Positions 14,678 to 22,950 of a stretch of 23,123 bases of DNA are shown piece after piece. The notes under the pieces were generated by a model that ran no database searches, was not told where the DNA came from, and saw only the letters and a program-made list of their open reading frames with translations. Origin of the DNA: Peptostreptococcaceae bacterium oral taxon 113 str. W5053 (GTDB lineage: Bacteria > Bacillota > Clostridia > Tissierellales > Peptoniphilaceae); NCBI GenBank assembly GCA_000467935.1, contig KI259754.1, positions 1-23,123 of the forward strand, given 5' to 3'. The translations under genes and the position numbers were made by a program. Within the stretch, counting starts at the first letter, position 1. The number at the start of each line of letters is the position of its first letter.

Positions 14678-14995
14678 TTAGAATTCCTTATTCTTTTTCA
14701 TTGCCTTATATTTTTCTATCGCGGGTTTAAGGATAGGATTAAGAGTAGGTTCTAATTTAGTCATAGCACCTGTTGCGAATATCAATTTTATCAATTCTTT
14801 TTTATTATATGTTTGCTCTAAATTAAAAGTAGCTTTATAAAGGGCAGACGCCATTTCCATATATCGCCAATCATATTCGCGTCCGGCTATTTTCGGTCCA
14901 ACAATTTCTTTAATTTTCACCAAACCTTCTTCGGTAAAAAGTTCCGTTATTTTTTTCTCTTCTTTTTGCTTAAAAAGCCCATTTGATACCTCCAA
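14678..14995 (-). CDS. Hypothetical protein, start region probably frameshifted
   Basis: About 100 residues, helical and Lys/Glu-rich, of unknown function, with DWRYMEMASALYKATFNLEQ and LKPAIEKYKAMKKNKEF. The open frame starts only at a TTG (14995) that has no SD. A strong GGAGG lies instead 7 bp before an ATG at 14982-14980. That ATG reads out of frame and stops after 11 codons. One extra G in the GGG run just after it would give MGLFKQKEEKK and restore the long frame. A 1-nt loss in the genome or the assembly is therefore likely. The coding frame looks real. Whether protein is made is doubtful. The gene lies between two diverged direct repeats. Confidence 0.5.
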   Translation of the reverse strand: MEVSNGLFKQKEEKKITELFTEEGLVKIKEIVGPKIAGREYDWRYMEMASALYKATFNLEQTYNKKELIKLIFATGAMTKLEPTLNPILKPAIEKYKAMKKNKEF

Positions 14996-15045
14996 ATAAT
15001 TTATTTTTTTATTCTACCCGGTTGTCGAGGTCGTATCGGATTTAT

Positions 15046-15161
15046 CTCAAGGTTTTCTCGGATATATCGGGATTCTTTTGTGTCAAGAGACTATGAGTTT
15101 GAAGCATTCGCTTCGGATGATTTCCCGACCGTTAAACTTGTGTTGTTTAATTTCTTAAAAG
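15046..15161. repeat. Diverged direct repeat, copy B
   Basis: Second copy of the repeat at 14521-14640, about 525 bp away in the same orientation. It shares its start (CTCAAG), middle and end blocks with copy A, but many substitutions and small indels show it is old. It occupies most of the gap between 14996 and 15262. Confidence 0.65.
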
Positions 15162-15262
15162 CCGCGTTTGGAATTTATCAATGCCGTATTAGTAACTGTT
15201 TGGGTAGTTTATAGCTTATTATTCCAATTTTTATCAATGGAAGTTGGTTTTTGATCAATCGT

Positions 15263-15847
15263 TTATTCCGAAGTTGTTTTGTTTTTTGCAGAAGATATGG
15301 AGTTGTTTTTGACCGATGAAATCGGGATATCCTGTGCAAAACAAAACACGGCAGCATATTCTCCATTTTTCGATTTTGCTTCATAAAAATAATTATCTTT
15401 TACTGTCTTTCCAATGATTTGGTCAATATCACCCATAGCTCTCCATGTTCGAATGGCTTTGGTTTGCGTTTTGTCATTCCAGGTATCGTATTCCCATAAA
15501 GAGTACTGGATTGGCATATTCTTGTCGGACACCTGTGTGAAAAGATCATTGAAATTCTCTTCTTGAAGAAGTTCTGTTTTCATTTCCGCTACAATTTGTT
15601 CCGGTGTTCGAGAGAGAGTTCTTTTTTTAGCAATCAAGACACGCATCCCTTTTCCCTGTTCGGAAGGGAAAGGATTCAGCGCTTGTACATTTTGTTTTTT
15701 TACAAACAAAAATTGAAGTTCATTTAAAATTGGTCCGGTAAGAGTTTCTATAAACATGGCTACTAGTGCACCGATTAAGATATGACCTGTTTTTCTCCAA
15801 ATAATCCATCCAATAAAAACCGGTATAATTCTTCCAATAAAGTTCAT
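15263..15847 (-). CDS. Membrane-anchored protein of unknown function
   Basis: A 194-residue protein. Two hydrophobic stretches, about residues 4-17 and 22-38, form a hairpin or a single anchor. A soluble region of ~150 residues follows. It contains VLIAKKRTLSRTPEQIVAEM, YSLWEYDTWNDKTQTKAIRT and a Ser/Asn/Lys-rich tail. The SD AGGAGG lies 7 bp from the ATG. It starts 33 bp after the DUF805 zinc-ribbon gene on the same strand, so the two probably form an operon and may act together at the membrane. I do not recognise the family. Confidence 0.65.
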   Translation of the reverse strand: MNFIGRIIPVFIGWIIWRKTGHILIGALVAMFIETLTGPILNELQFLFVKKQNVQALNPFPSEQGKGMRVLIAKKRTLSRTPEQIVAEMKTELLQEENFNDLFTQVSDKNMPIQYSLWEYDTWNDKTQTKAIRTWRAMGDIDQIIGKTVKDNYFYEAKSKNGEYAAVFCFAQDIPISSVKNNSISSAKNKTTSE

Positions 15848-15880
15848 ATTAAACCTCCTGATTTTTTTATATTTCTTTGT

Positions 15881-17884
15881 TTATTCTTCATAAATTCCGT
15901 TGATATCACGACCGATATTACCCTCCGGCGTATCCACAACAATATAGAAATTGGGTTTATGAACAGATTTGAACTTTAGAAAAGCGAGAGCGTCCGCTTT
16001 CTTTTCGGCGGTATAAACCTCATATATAGAGTTATTGTCGTTGATTTTTTCCTTATAGTTGACTTTGCTTGTGTCGCCGTCCTCCACGCGCACAGGTTTT
16101 ATATTCTTATCCGGTTCCTGTCTGTTTTTTCGTGTGCCGCCGTGCTTTTCAAAGGCGGATTCAGCTGCATGAAATTCATCAAGGGTGAGATCTGAACCGG
16201 AGACAAGCGTTTCATATTTTCCGGTAGGTTTGCCGTATTCGGTGATTTCATAAAGTCCGAAAGTCATCAGTCTGTCACAAATCAGTTTGCCGCTGTCTGC
16301 CGCCTTATGGAAAAAGGGAAGTTCCAACAGAGCGGATTCGCCGCTTTCGTAGGAGGGCATCGTATACATGGTAAAGGGCGGCTTTATTTTTTTATTCATT
16401 CGTTCTCCCAACCAGTATCCCATGGCATGGCTGACAGTATCATGTCTTGAGCCGAGATTGTCCGATTCATAATATTTTTTTCCATTGTCCGAGGACTGTT
16501 CAATAAGCTTACAGTTTGATACATCGGCAAACATATGGATACAGTCCTCACATACAGCACTGCCGGGGGAGGTATCGTTTTTCCTGCGTTGTTCATATTC
16601 TGAGCGACTCATTTCAATGCCGAATATCTTTTTTTGAAAATCGCAGAGATAGCTGTAATATTCCGGGGAATCATAGAAGGTCTTATTGTCAACGGCATAG
16701 GCCTTTTTTCCGTCCAGCAGGCTGTTGCATACGTCGCATACACCTCCTTTTACATATCCCTTGTAGGATTCATCATAATTTGTAAATTCCGTAAGGGGTT
16801 TTTTGATGAAAATTGCATTCTTTTTCTCCGTTTCAGTTGTTTTATGTATCGTTTTAAGCATTTCTCCAAGTTTTTCGTTTACCGAAAGTAGATTAACCAG
16901 ATGTAGTCGATTAGAAAGTGCGTTTAAGGTATTGTTTGAAAAGTTCATGGTATTTGAATCAGAGGATAATGCCTGACTAACCTTACTTGTCGCGAATAGG
17001 ATCGAAGCGAATTCTTCCGAATTCAGTTTTCTATTACGGGAAAGATTGCTTCCGAGATCCGTGAAAATCTTTTTATTATTATCACGGAAGTTGTTTAATT
17101 TGCTTATAATTTCGCAGGCGAATTTTACAGAGATGATTTCATCATTCGTTAGTGTTTGGAGAGTAAAGGGGTTCGGGTCTTTTATTCCGCAGATGGTACA
17201 GATACCGTGTATATTAAAATGATGTGCTGTGGAACGCTCTTTCCCGCAAATGCTGCATTTTTCAAGACAGGTACCGTCTATGCGTTTAAAATCATGTTGT
17301 TCATCTCTTTTTTTACCGCAGATGGTACAGATACAGTGATTCCAATCATGACGAGGTCTGGTTGTTTCGCACAGTTCACAGACTTCAATACAGTTTTCGC
17401 GGATGTATTTTTTAAATTGATGATTTTTATTCTGTATTGTACCGCATACCGTGCACTTGCAGCCATTGAAAGAGTGATGTTCTTGTGTTTCACCACAGCG
17501 GGAACAAATGTCTTTGCAATTTTCTTTCTGCCAAGCCCAGACATGGTCTTTTCGTTGGCAGCGTGCGCCTTTGCTCCGAGATAGAAAAACACAAAGGATA
17601 ATCCATCCAAACAGAGGAATCAGAAGCAAAAAAAGATTAAACCACAGATATCCCGCTTCTCTAAGACGTCTCACACTACAGGTAAGAGTGCCGAAGATTA
17701 TAGGCAAACACAGGATAGAAAGTAATATATTGACAATAGCAGGATCTATAAAAATATTGCAAACAATCCTTAGGAAAAGGAACAGAAGTGAGTTGATGAG
17801 GACAGACCACCAGAAGTCACCCTTTGAAGAAGTTCCCTCAAAATTGAAGAAATTTCTCCAGAAATTTTCATATGATTTAAACAT
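15881..17884 (-). CDS. DUF805 membrane domain fused to zinc-ribbon repeats and a cytoplasmic region
   Basis: A 667-residue multidomain protein. Residues ~8-105 are DUF805: the family's F-x-x-EG-x-x-x-x-x-x-FWW entry (residues 14-26), several membrane helices and the signature VRRLREAGY (71-79). Residues ~109-235 hold three repeats of about 42 residues, each with a CxxxCxxC cluster then a CxCxxC or CxxC: Cys123/127/130 with 142/144/147; 165/169/172 with 184/186/189; 206/210/213 with 229/232. These should bind zinc. Residues ~245-370 are helical. Further pairs CDVC (383-386) and CEDC (445-448) suggest another metal site. The C-terminus (YEVYTAEKKADALAFLKFKS, then FYIVVDTPEGNIGRDINGIYE) looks like a small separate domain. 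The SD AAGGAGG lies 8 bp from the ATG. The function is unknown. A membrane-tethered nucleic-acid or protein-binding role is only a guess from the zinc ribbons. Confidence 0.8.
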   Translation of the reverse strand: MFKSYENFWRNFFNFEGTSSKGDFWWSVLINSLLFLFLRIVCNIFIDPAIVNILLSILCLPIIFGTLTCSVRRLREAGYLWFNLFLLLIPLFGWIILCVFLSRSKGARCQRKDHVWAWQKENCKDICSRCGETQEHHSFNGCKCTVCGTIQNKNHQFKKYIRENCIEVCELCETTRPRHDWNHCICTICGKKRDEQHDFKRIDGTCLEKCSICGKERSTAHHFNIHGICTICGIKDPNPFTLQTLTNDEIISVKFACEIISKLNNFRDNNKKIFTDLGSNLSRNRKLNSEEFASILFATSKVSQALSSDSNTMNFSNNTLNALSNRLHLVNLLSVNEKLGEMLKTIHKTTETEKKNAIFIKKPLTEFTNYDESYKGYVKGGVCDVCNSLLDGKKAYAVDNKTFYDSPEYYSYLCDFQKKIFGIEMSRSEYEQRRKNDTSPGSAVCEDCIHMFADVSNCKLIEQSSDNGKKYYESDNLGSRHDTVSHAMGYWLGERMNKKIKPPFTMYTMPSYESGESALLELPFFHKAADSGKLICDRLMTFGLYEITEYGKPTGKYETLVSGSDLTLDEFHAAESAFEKHGGTRKNRQEPDKNIKPVRVEDGDTSKVNYKEKINDNNSIYEVYTAEKKADALAFLKFKSVHKPNFYIVVDTPEGNIGRDINGIYEE

Positions 17885-18311
17885 AACACTAGCCTCCTTG
17901 ATATAAATTATGTTTTCAGTAGTATGGGATTTCTTTAAGTTTCTCCATATCGCCCATTGTCATCGGGTATGGTCAATCTGATTTCGGATGTTTTTTCACG
18001 TTTTATTTATCATAAACGATAAGCCTGCATCCTTTGTATGCTCGAAGCATACAAATCTAAAAATTTTTAAAATTTGAAGAAGATAACGAGCTTTAAAAAT
18101 GGATGTGTCTTATCAGAGATTTTTTATATTTTTCTTTTTGATTTTTCCGGATGGAAGTATAAAAACTTGGGAGCGGAGATAAGATTTGCTTTATGGAAAG
18201 GGTGTCTATAAAAATTAAAAGAAAAAGTGAATATTTTGTCATAGAAAAATATATATTCTTTCAAAAACATGTTATACTAAAGAACGTAGGGTTATTTTAT
18301 GAGGAGGAATT
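17885..18311. other. 427-bp intergenic region with palindrome and gene-end remnant
   Basis: This separates two divergent genes. On the minus strand a short frame ending at 17935 (SEIRLTIPDDNGRYGET) reads like the tail of a lost protein. A perfect 10-bp palindrome, TTTGTATGCT/AGCATACAAA with a 3-nt loop, lies at 18033-18055 and could be an operator. An extended -10-like TGTTATACT is seen near 18270-18280, just ahead of the S9 peptidase gene. No complete gene is visible. Confidence 0.5.
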
Positions 18312-20267
18312 ATGAAATCAATAGCGTTAAAAACTTTCCTTGAATATCGATTTTTCGGAGGACTGTGTTTATCCGATGAAGGGAAGATGATTTATCATCT
18401 GAGTCGTATGAATGAAGAGAAGAACAGATATGAAGGGGATTTGTGGTTTTTGGATGAAGAGCGTCATTTTCTTTTGGCGAATAAGGTAGGTTCTTTTGCG
18501 ATGTGGGACGGCAGCCGGGTTTTGTTTTCCGCCAAACGGGAAGAAGAGGAAAACAAGGAGCCGCATACAGAGCTTTTTACCATTGATCCCAAGGGAGGGG
18601 AGGCGCTGCCTTTTGCTGTACTTCCTTTAACTTTGCAGGATCTTCGTCGAATTGACAAGGAATGGTTCTTGGTTTTGGGGAATCGGGAAGCGAAAAAATT
18701 TAAGCATCTTCCGGAAGAAGAACGTAAGAAGGCTTTGGAAGATGAAAAAAATTATGAAGTTTTCGATGAAATTCCTTTTTGGGCGAACGGAGTCGGGATT
18801 ACAAATAAAAAACGCACAAGGTTGTTTTTATATAATATTCGAACGAAGGATTTAGTGCCGGTGACTGATGAGTATACGGAAATTTGCGGTTTTGACTTTA
18901 GCGAGAAACGTCGGGAAGTTTTGGTCAACGGGTTGAGTTTTACGGATAAAGCGCCTTTGTTTACGCATATTGAGCGCATTAATTTGGATACTTTGCAGGT
19001 GAAAGAGATTGGTTTTAAAGGAGATTTTGCGTATCGGGATGTGAAGTATTTCGGTGAAGAGATTCTCTTTAGCGGCAGTGATTGTAAGTCCGGCGGAGTC
19101 AATCAGGATGACGATATTTATCTGATGGATTTAAACGGAGAGAATATTCGAAGAATTAGTCCTGAAGATTGGAATGTGAGCCTGTGGAACAGCGTAGGCA
19201 GTGATGTACGTTATGGCGGCGGCAAGCAGACTCAGGTTGATGGACAATTTTATTATTTTATGACGACGGAGGGTGGAAGCAGTTATCTGAACAGCATAAA
19301 CAAAGAGGGTACCATCAATCGCATAAGCAAAAACGAGGGCAGTGTGGATTTCTTTGATGTCAACAACGGGAAGATTGTATGTTGTGCATTGAGGGAACAA
19401 AAATTGCAAGAGCTTTATTTGATTGACGGCGATGAAGAAAAAGCGTTGACGGCTCAAAATAAGATTTTAGAGGAGTATGAAGTCAAAAAACCGGAAGAAT
19501 TTTCCTATTCTTCTCAAGGAGATGAGTTTGCCGGATACGTGCTTTTGCCGAAAGAGTATGACGCAAAGAAAAAGTATCCCGGAATTTTGGCTATTCACGG
19601 CGGACCGAAGACGGTCTATGGTAGTGTATTTTATCATGAGATGCAGTTTTTCGCCGCTGAAGGTTATGTGGTCTTTTTCACCAATCCTACAGGAAGCGAC
19701 GGTCTCGGAAGGGCTCGTTCGGATATTCGAGGAAAATACGGTTTTATCGATTATGATAACTTGATGGACTTTACCGATGAGGTATTAAAACGCTATCCGG
19801 CGGTGAATTCGGATGCCTTGGGAGTTATGGGAGGAAGCTATGGCGGCTTTATGACCAATTGGATAATCGGACATACCAATCGATTTGCCGCAGCGGCAAG
19901 CCAACGCTCTATCGCCAATTGGGTGAGCAAATTCGGCATTACCGATATCGGCTATTTTTTCGTTGACGATCAACAGGGAGCAACGCCTTGGAACGGTGTG
20001 GATGTGTTATGGGAGCATAGCCCGTTAAAATATGCGGATCAATGTAAAACACCGACACTGTTTATCCATAGCGACGAGGATTATCGTTGTCATTTATCCT
20101 GCGGTCTTCAAATGTTTACGGCATTGAAATATCACGGCGTGGATTCTCGTTTGGTACTTTTTCATGGGGAAAATCACGAATTGAGTCGCAGCGGAAAGCC
20201 TAAGGGAAGAGTTCGTCGTTTAAGGGAAATTTACAATTGGTTTGAAAAATATTTGAAACAAAATTAA
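18312..20267 (+). CDS. S9-family serine peptidase (prolyl oligopeptidase / acylaminoacyl-peptidase type)
   Basis: A cytoplasmic serine peptidase that trims short peptides. It has no signal peptide. Residues ~1-395 form the beta-propeller lid (repeated strand patterns such as NQDDDIYLMDLNGENIRRIS). Residues ~396-651 are the alpha/beta-hydrolase domain. The oxyanion motif is HGGP (429-432) and the nucleophile Ser509 in GGSYGGF. The acid is an Asp in HSDEDYRC (588 or 590) and the base His622 in GENHELSRSG. The length is normal for S9C enzymes. The SD GAGGAGG lies 6 bp from the ATG. The gene stands alone, ending in a strong terminator, and its substrate preference cannot be read from sequence. 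Confidence 0.93.
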   Translation: MKSIALKTFLEYRFFGGLCLSDEGKMIYHLSRMNEEKNRYEGDLWFLDEERHFLLANKVGSFAMWDGSRVLFSAKREEEENKEPHTELFTIDPKGGEALPFAVLPLTLQDLRRIDKEWFLVLGNREAKKFKHLPEEERKKALEDEKNYEVFDEIPFWANGVGITNKKRTRLFLYNIRTKDLVPVTDEYTEICGFDFSEKRREVLVNGLSFTDKAPLFTHIERINLDTLQVKEIGFKGDFAYRDVKYFGEEILFSGSDCKSGGVNQDDDIYLMDLNGENIRRISPEDWNVSLWNSVGSDVRYGGGKQTQVDGQFYYFMTTEGGSSYLNSINKEGTINRISKNEGSVDFFDVNNGKIVCCALREQKLQELYLIDGDEEKALTAQNKILEEYEVKKPEEFSYSSQGDEFAGYVLLPKEYDAKKKYPGILAIHGGPKTVYGSVFYHEMQFFAAEGYVVFFTNPTGSDGLGRARSDIRGKYGFIDYDNLMDFTDEVLKRYPAVNSDALGVMGGSYGGFMTNWIIGHTNRFAAAASQRSIANWVSKFGITDIGYFFVDDQQGATPWNGVDVLWEHSPLKYADQCKTPTLFIHSDEDYRCHLSCGLQMFTALKYHGVDSRLVLFHGENHELSRSGKPKGRVRRLREIYNWFEKYLKQN

Positions 20268-20274
20268 AACATCT

Positions 20275-20353
20275 ACCGGCTATGTACCGCCCCCAAAAAG
20301 TTAGATTTTTTGGTCTAACTTTTTGGGGGTCACCTCACTATGCCGGTGGTTTT
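20275..20353 (+). terminator. Terminator with nested 16-bp palindrome
   Basis: Inner stem: CCCCCAAAAAGTTAGA (20290-20305) pairs perfectly with TCTAACTTTTTGGGGG (20314-20329) around an 8-nt loop. Outer stem: ACCGGC (20275-20280) with GCCGGT (20342-20347), followed by T6. The inner palindrome looks inserted into the loop of the outer terminator. ACC on both sides (20286-20288 and 20332-20334) could be a 3-bp target duplication. It resembles the palindrome at 6539-6580. Confidence 0.75.
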
Positions 20354-20678
20354 TTATGGGGCATCAGATGCTTAAGGATATCGTGTATTGCACTTTTTCT
20401 GTGAGGAATATTTTCTTAGGTATTTGACTTGCAGGACAGGATAGCTATAATTCCATGATAGGCGAAGTTTCCATTGCCACTTTTTAAAAGGCGAACTCCA
20501 CCAAACCGATGGACTTCTCCATTGGCAGTCACAGGGGTCTTTTGGGCAAATCGCTACAATCACTGGCGTTAATCCGCCTGGAGATGGACGAATCCACTTC
20601 TTCGGCATAGAATAATGAAACAAAGACCACCGAAGAACAGACTACACCCGAAAGCCGAAGGGCATTATGAAAAGAGAA
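20354..20678. other. Intergenic region without a recognisable gene
   Basis: About 325 bp between the peptidase terminator and the next promoter. Several overlapping short frames exist on the minus strand. None has an SD or any family resemblance, and the Trp/Cys/Pro-rich translations look like chance frames. Confidence 0.5.
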
Positions 20679-20708
20679 TTGGAGGAAATGCCTTAAAAAT
20701 GGTATACT
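20679..20708 (+). promoter_or_regulatory. Promoter of the 170-aa membrane protein gene
   Basis: TTGGAG (20679-20684), an 18-bp spacer and TATACT (20703-20708). It also has the TGn extension (TGGTATACT). It lies about 50 bp before the start codon. Confidence 0.65.
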
Positions 20709-20760
20709 ATAGGACAAGATTGAAAGATGTAAATAAAAATTTTACAAAGGAGAGGGTTTT

Positions 20761-21273
20761 ATGGATGTAATCCAAGCGATTCTTGACGGGATTGCCATAG
20801 CGGCTATTTTTAACGGGACAGTGGCTACTTTGGTGCTCATTAACCCAAGATTCTTTTTTGATTCTTACCCCAAGGCCATTCAGAAAGCTGCACCTGAACC
20901 AATGACAAAACAAGAGAAAAATATAAATAGGCTATTAACCATCATCATTGTCGGGATTTGTTTCATTTATTCGACAGCAAGCCTTTTACATACAGGAATC
21001 GTTGGTTTTTGGAGCATATTTTGGATGGGATATATTCAGTGGAGTCTATTAAACTTAGGAGATTTTTTATTCTTAGATTGCCTGTTATTTCAGGGAAAAT
21101 ATAAGCAAAGGATTGTTATTCCAGGGACAGAGGGACACAAGGATTATGAATTTAAGAATTGGATGAAACATTTGGCGGTTATGGAACATTTTTTAGTCGC
21201 TCCTTTTTTACTGATACCGATTGTATCGGCGATTCAGGCGTTGCTTGTTGGATTATTAGGCTACAATCTATAA
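20761..21273 (+). CDS. Multi-pass membrane protein of unknown function
   Basis: A 170-residue protein with hydrophobic segments at about 8-28, 58-76, 82-109 and 139-167. Two conserved-looking charged motifs lie between helices: an N-terminal loop, PRFFFDSYPKAIQKAAPEPM, and GHKDYEFKNWMKHLAVMEH (125-143). The SD AAAGGAG is 8 bp from the ATG and the promoter is good, so the gene is probably expressed on its own. I recognise no family and see no catalytic motif. A transport or signalling role would be speculation. Confidence 0.75.
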   Translation: MDVIQAILDGIAIAAIFNGTVATLVLINPRFFFDSYPKAIQKAAPEPMTKQEKNINRLLTIIIVGICFIYSTASLLHTGIVGFWSIFWMGYIQWSLLNLGDFLFLDCLLFQGKYKQRIVIPGTEGHKDYEFKNWMKHLAVMEHFLVAPFLLIPIVSAIQALLVGLLGYNL

Positions 21274-21389
21274 TAAAAAATAAAGATTAAAAAAGTAACT
21301 TAGAAGTTGGAGGAGTGATCCCTTTTTTTACAGGGTTCAAATTGAATAGGATGAAAACACTAATTATTATATGAATTATAATACTATTT

Positions 21390-21953
21390 ATGGACAATTT
21401 ATTACCGTTGATGCTTGCACAATTTTATCCAAATTATAAACACAAAACAATGGCACTGTCTGTTCTTGGCTCGCATCAAAGCCCTGTCAAATGGATATAC
21501 AATGTCTGGTGTATACTGTCCGGAATTATTTTTTGCCTTGCTCCATATTTCTTATATCTAAAAAGTGGTAGCGGTTTGTCGATGTCAATATGGATACTGC
21601 TTACAATATACGGTATTGGTTGTGAAATAATTTCGGGCTTCTGTCCACTTAATGAAAATAGACTTGAAAAAGATGCTATAACAAAAATTCACGGTGGAGC
21701 TTCGGTTATCGGTTTTACGGCGTTGCTCGTTGTACCATTACTTCTTGCTATATTACAATTCCAAATATCGGATATTGTTAAAGGATTAATATCACTTTTT
21801 AGTTTTATCACGGCATTTGTATTTTTTTGTTTTTTCATAATGGGAGAAAAAGAAAGATTTGCCAAAACCTTTTTGCAATATGGAGGCCTTTGGCAACGCC
21901 TTGTTTTAGCATGTTGCTACATACCGTTAGTGGTTTGGTGTACTTTAGAATAG
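21390..21953 (+). CDS. DUF998-like membrane protein, N-terminus interrupted by TGA
   Basis: A 187-residue multi-pass membrane protein with helices at about 35-57, 64-84, 103-123, 131-151 and 166-184. The YPNYKHKTMALSVLGSHQSP segment and IHGGASVIGF (100-109) fit DUF998-type proteins. These normally have one more membrane helix before this point. An in-frame ATG at 21351 would supply it (MKTLIII, then LFMDNLLPLM), but codon 8 is TGA where Trp would fit. The internal ATG at 21390 has no good SD. The gene is therefore either a recent pseudogene with one nonsense change or a shortened protein. Function of the family is unknown. Confidence 0.6.
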   Translation: MDNLLPLMLAQFYPNYKHKTMALSVLGSHQSPVKWIYNVWCILSGIIFCLAPYFLYLKSGSGLSMSIWILLTIYGIGCEIISGFCPLNENRLEKDAITKIHGGASVIGFTALLVVPLLLAILQFQISDIVKGLISLFSFITAFVFFCFFIMGEKERFAKTFLQYGGLWQRLVLACCYIPLVVWCTLE

Positions 21954-22150
21954 CAAAAGTGTATTTTACTCAACGAAAGTTTTAAGATTGTAGAGTTTAT
22001 TATGCAACTTAGTGCTAAATTATTTATATTGTTAAAATTTCTAGTTGATAAGTTCACTCGATATTCCTAGAGTGAATGATGTATTGAATTACAACTCCCA
22101 GTTTGCTGAACAGAACATAATGAAATGAAAACTATAATATAGGAACTTTA
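21954..22150. other. Intergenic stretch with a small inverted repeat
   Basis: AT-rich and without a gene. TTCACTC and GAGTGAA form a 7-bp inverted repeat near 22052-22075, with no U-tract after it. A short frame ending NYNSQFAEQNIMK near 22129 could be a remnant of a lost gene. Confidence 0.4.
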
Positions 22151-22298
22151 GAAACAGTAAATCAAAGGTTTACTGTTTTTTGTTGCTCAAAATCAAGAAG
22201 AAAGGAAAGAATAAAAGCATAGAAGAAGAAATCAAACCGTTGCAAAACATAAAGAAAGAAACTATATCGGAAATATAGAAGTGAACAGAAATCTTGAG
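22151..22298 (+). repeat. ~150-bp direct repeat, copy 1 (starts with terminator)
   Basis: Matches 22954-23123 in the same orientation, from the hairpin (AACAGTAAATCAAAGG) through AAAATCAAGAAGAAAGG to TGAACAGAAATCTTGAG. Copy 2 has an extra ~27 bp in the middle. The two copies bracket the gene at 22399-22875, giving a period of about 800 bp. Confidence 0.85.
22152..22181 (+). terminator. Intrinsic terminator in repeat copy 1
   Basis: AAACAGTAAA (22152-22161) pairs perfectly with TTTACTGTTT (22169-22178) around a 7-nt loop, within a T-run continuing to 22181. The nearest upstream gene ends at 21953, so the gene it once served may be missing. Confidence 0.75.
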
Positions 22299-22340
22299 CT
22301 AAGTTAGAACGGCTGACTGTAGAAAAAAACACTGTAAAAA

Positions 22341-22349
22341 TGGTATAAT
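22341..22349 (+). promoter_or_regulatory. Extended -10 promoter
   Basis: TGGTATAAT has a perfect TATAAT (22344-22349) with the TGn extension. There is no clear -35. It lies 50 bp before the start at 22399, just downstream of repeat copy 1. Confidence 0.6.
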
Positions 22350-22398
22350 ATAACAAATATTTAGAGAGAAAAATTTCAATTTGAAGGGGTATAACATC

Positions 22399-22875
22399 AT
22401 GACAAAATCTGAATTAATAATCAAAGAGATACAAGATAACATAGATAGTGATGATGGGGATACATTTTATATAGCTGAAGAGGGAATCCCGCTGTATATT
22501 GGTAATCAAAAGGCAACGATCGCCTACTGTGGAAGCGAAATAGAATTGGAATGGAAAACAACTCCACCGCGTGGGGATGAAATTTATTCCGGAAGACTAT
22601 CACTGCTTGGCAGAGAGCTTCCATTTTGGCTTTATGGGAGAAATCTTATATTTTTGGACGCATACTATCTGCTGGCAGAAACGGTTGAGATTGGTACATG
22701 GAGTCCTATAACAAGTGTCTTGATCAATATTCATACAGGCAAATATGCCAGCTTGGAACATTGGTATAACAATATACTGATCGAAGAGAACGGCGTTAAA
22801 TTGAAAAATGACTATGACGGTAGTAGCCGAATGTTGACAGATGTCGGTCAATTGCAATGGGTGAAGCTGGAATAG
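22399..22875 (+). CDS. Unrecognised 158-aa cytoplasmic protein in a repeat-bordered cassette
   Basis: The start is set at ATG 22399, with AAGGGG 9 bp upstream. A TTG six codons earlier overlaps that SD and is unlikely. The protein is acidic and soluble, without signal peptide or membrane helix. It begins with a helix (TKSELIIKEIQDNI) and an acidic turn (DSDDGD), then beta-rich sequence (TFYIAEEGIPLYIGNQKATI, then ELEWKTTPP). Aromatic-rich segments (FWLYGRNLIFLDAYYLLAE) and a final GQLQWVKLE follow. I cannot assign a family. Size, charge and its place between direct repeats, each starting with a terminator, recall orphan immunity genes of contact-dependent or polymorphic toxins, but that is only an analogy. 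It is flanked by its own extended -10 promoter and terminator. Confidence 0.7.
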   Translation: MTKSELIIKEIQDNIDSDDGDTFYIAEEGIPLYIGNQKATIAYCGSEIELEWKTTPPRGDEIYSGRLSLLGRELPFWLYGRNLIFLDAYYLLAETVEIGTWSPITSVLINIHTGKYASLEHWYNNILIEENGVKLKNDYDGSSRMLTDVGQLQWVKLE

Positions 22876-22950
22876 GGATATACTAGGTGCTTAAGACAAA
22901 TCCCGGTTTGTCTGATTCAAACGATTAAATAAAAATCTACCACAGCCGTT

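Noticed and set aside
17156..17584. 142-aa plus-strand frame with Cys/Thr/Phe-rich repeats
   Set aside because: It is antisense to the zinc-ribbon repeats. Its apparent repeats mirror those of the real gene.
20372..20717. Overlapping minus-strand frames between the peptidase terminator and the next promoter
   Set aside because: Trp- and Pro-rich translations, no SD, and no family resemblance.
261..21374. Genetic-code change with TGA read as Trp
   Set aside because: TGA ends ribE and the HAD gene at the expected family lengths, and TGG is used normally for Trp throughout, so the two TGA-for-Trp cases are better explained as mutations.
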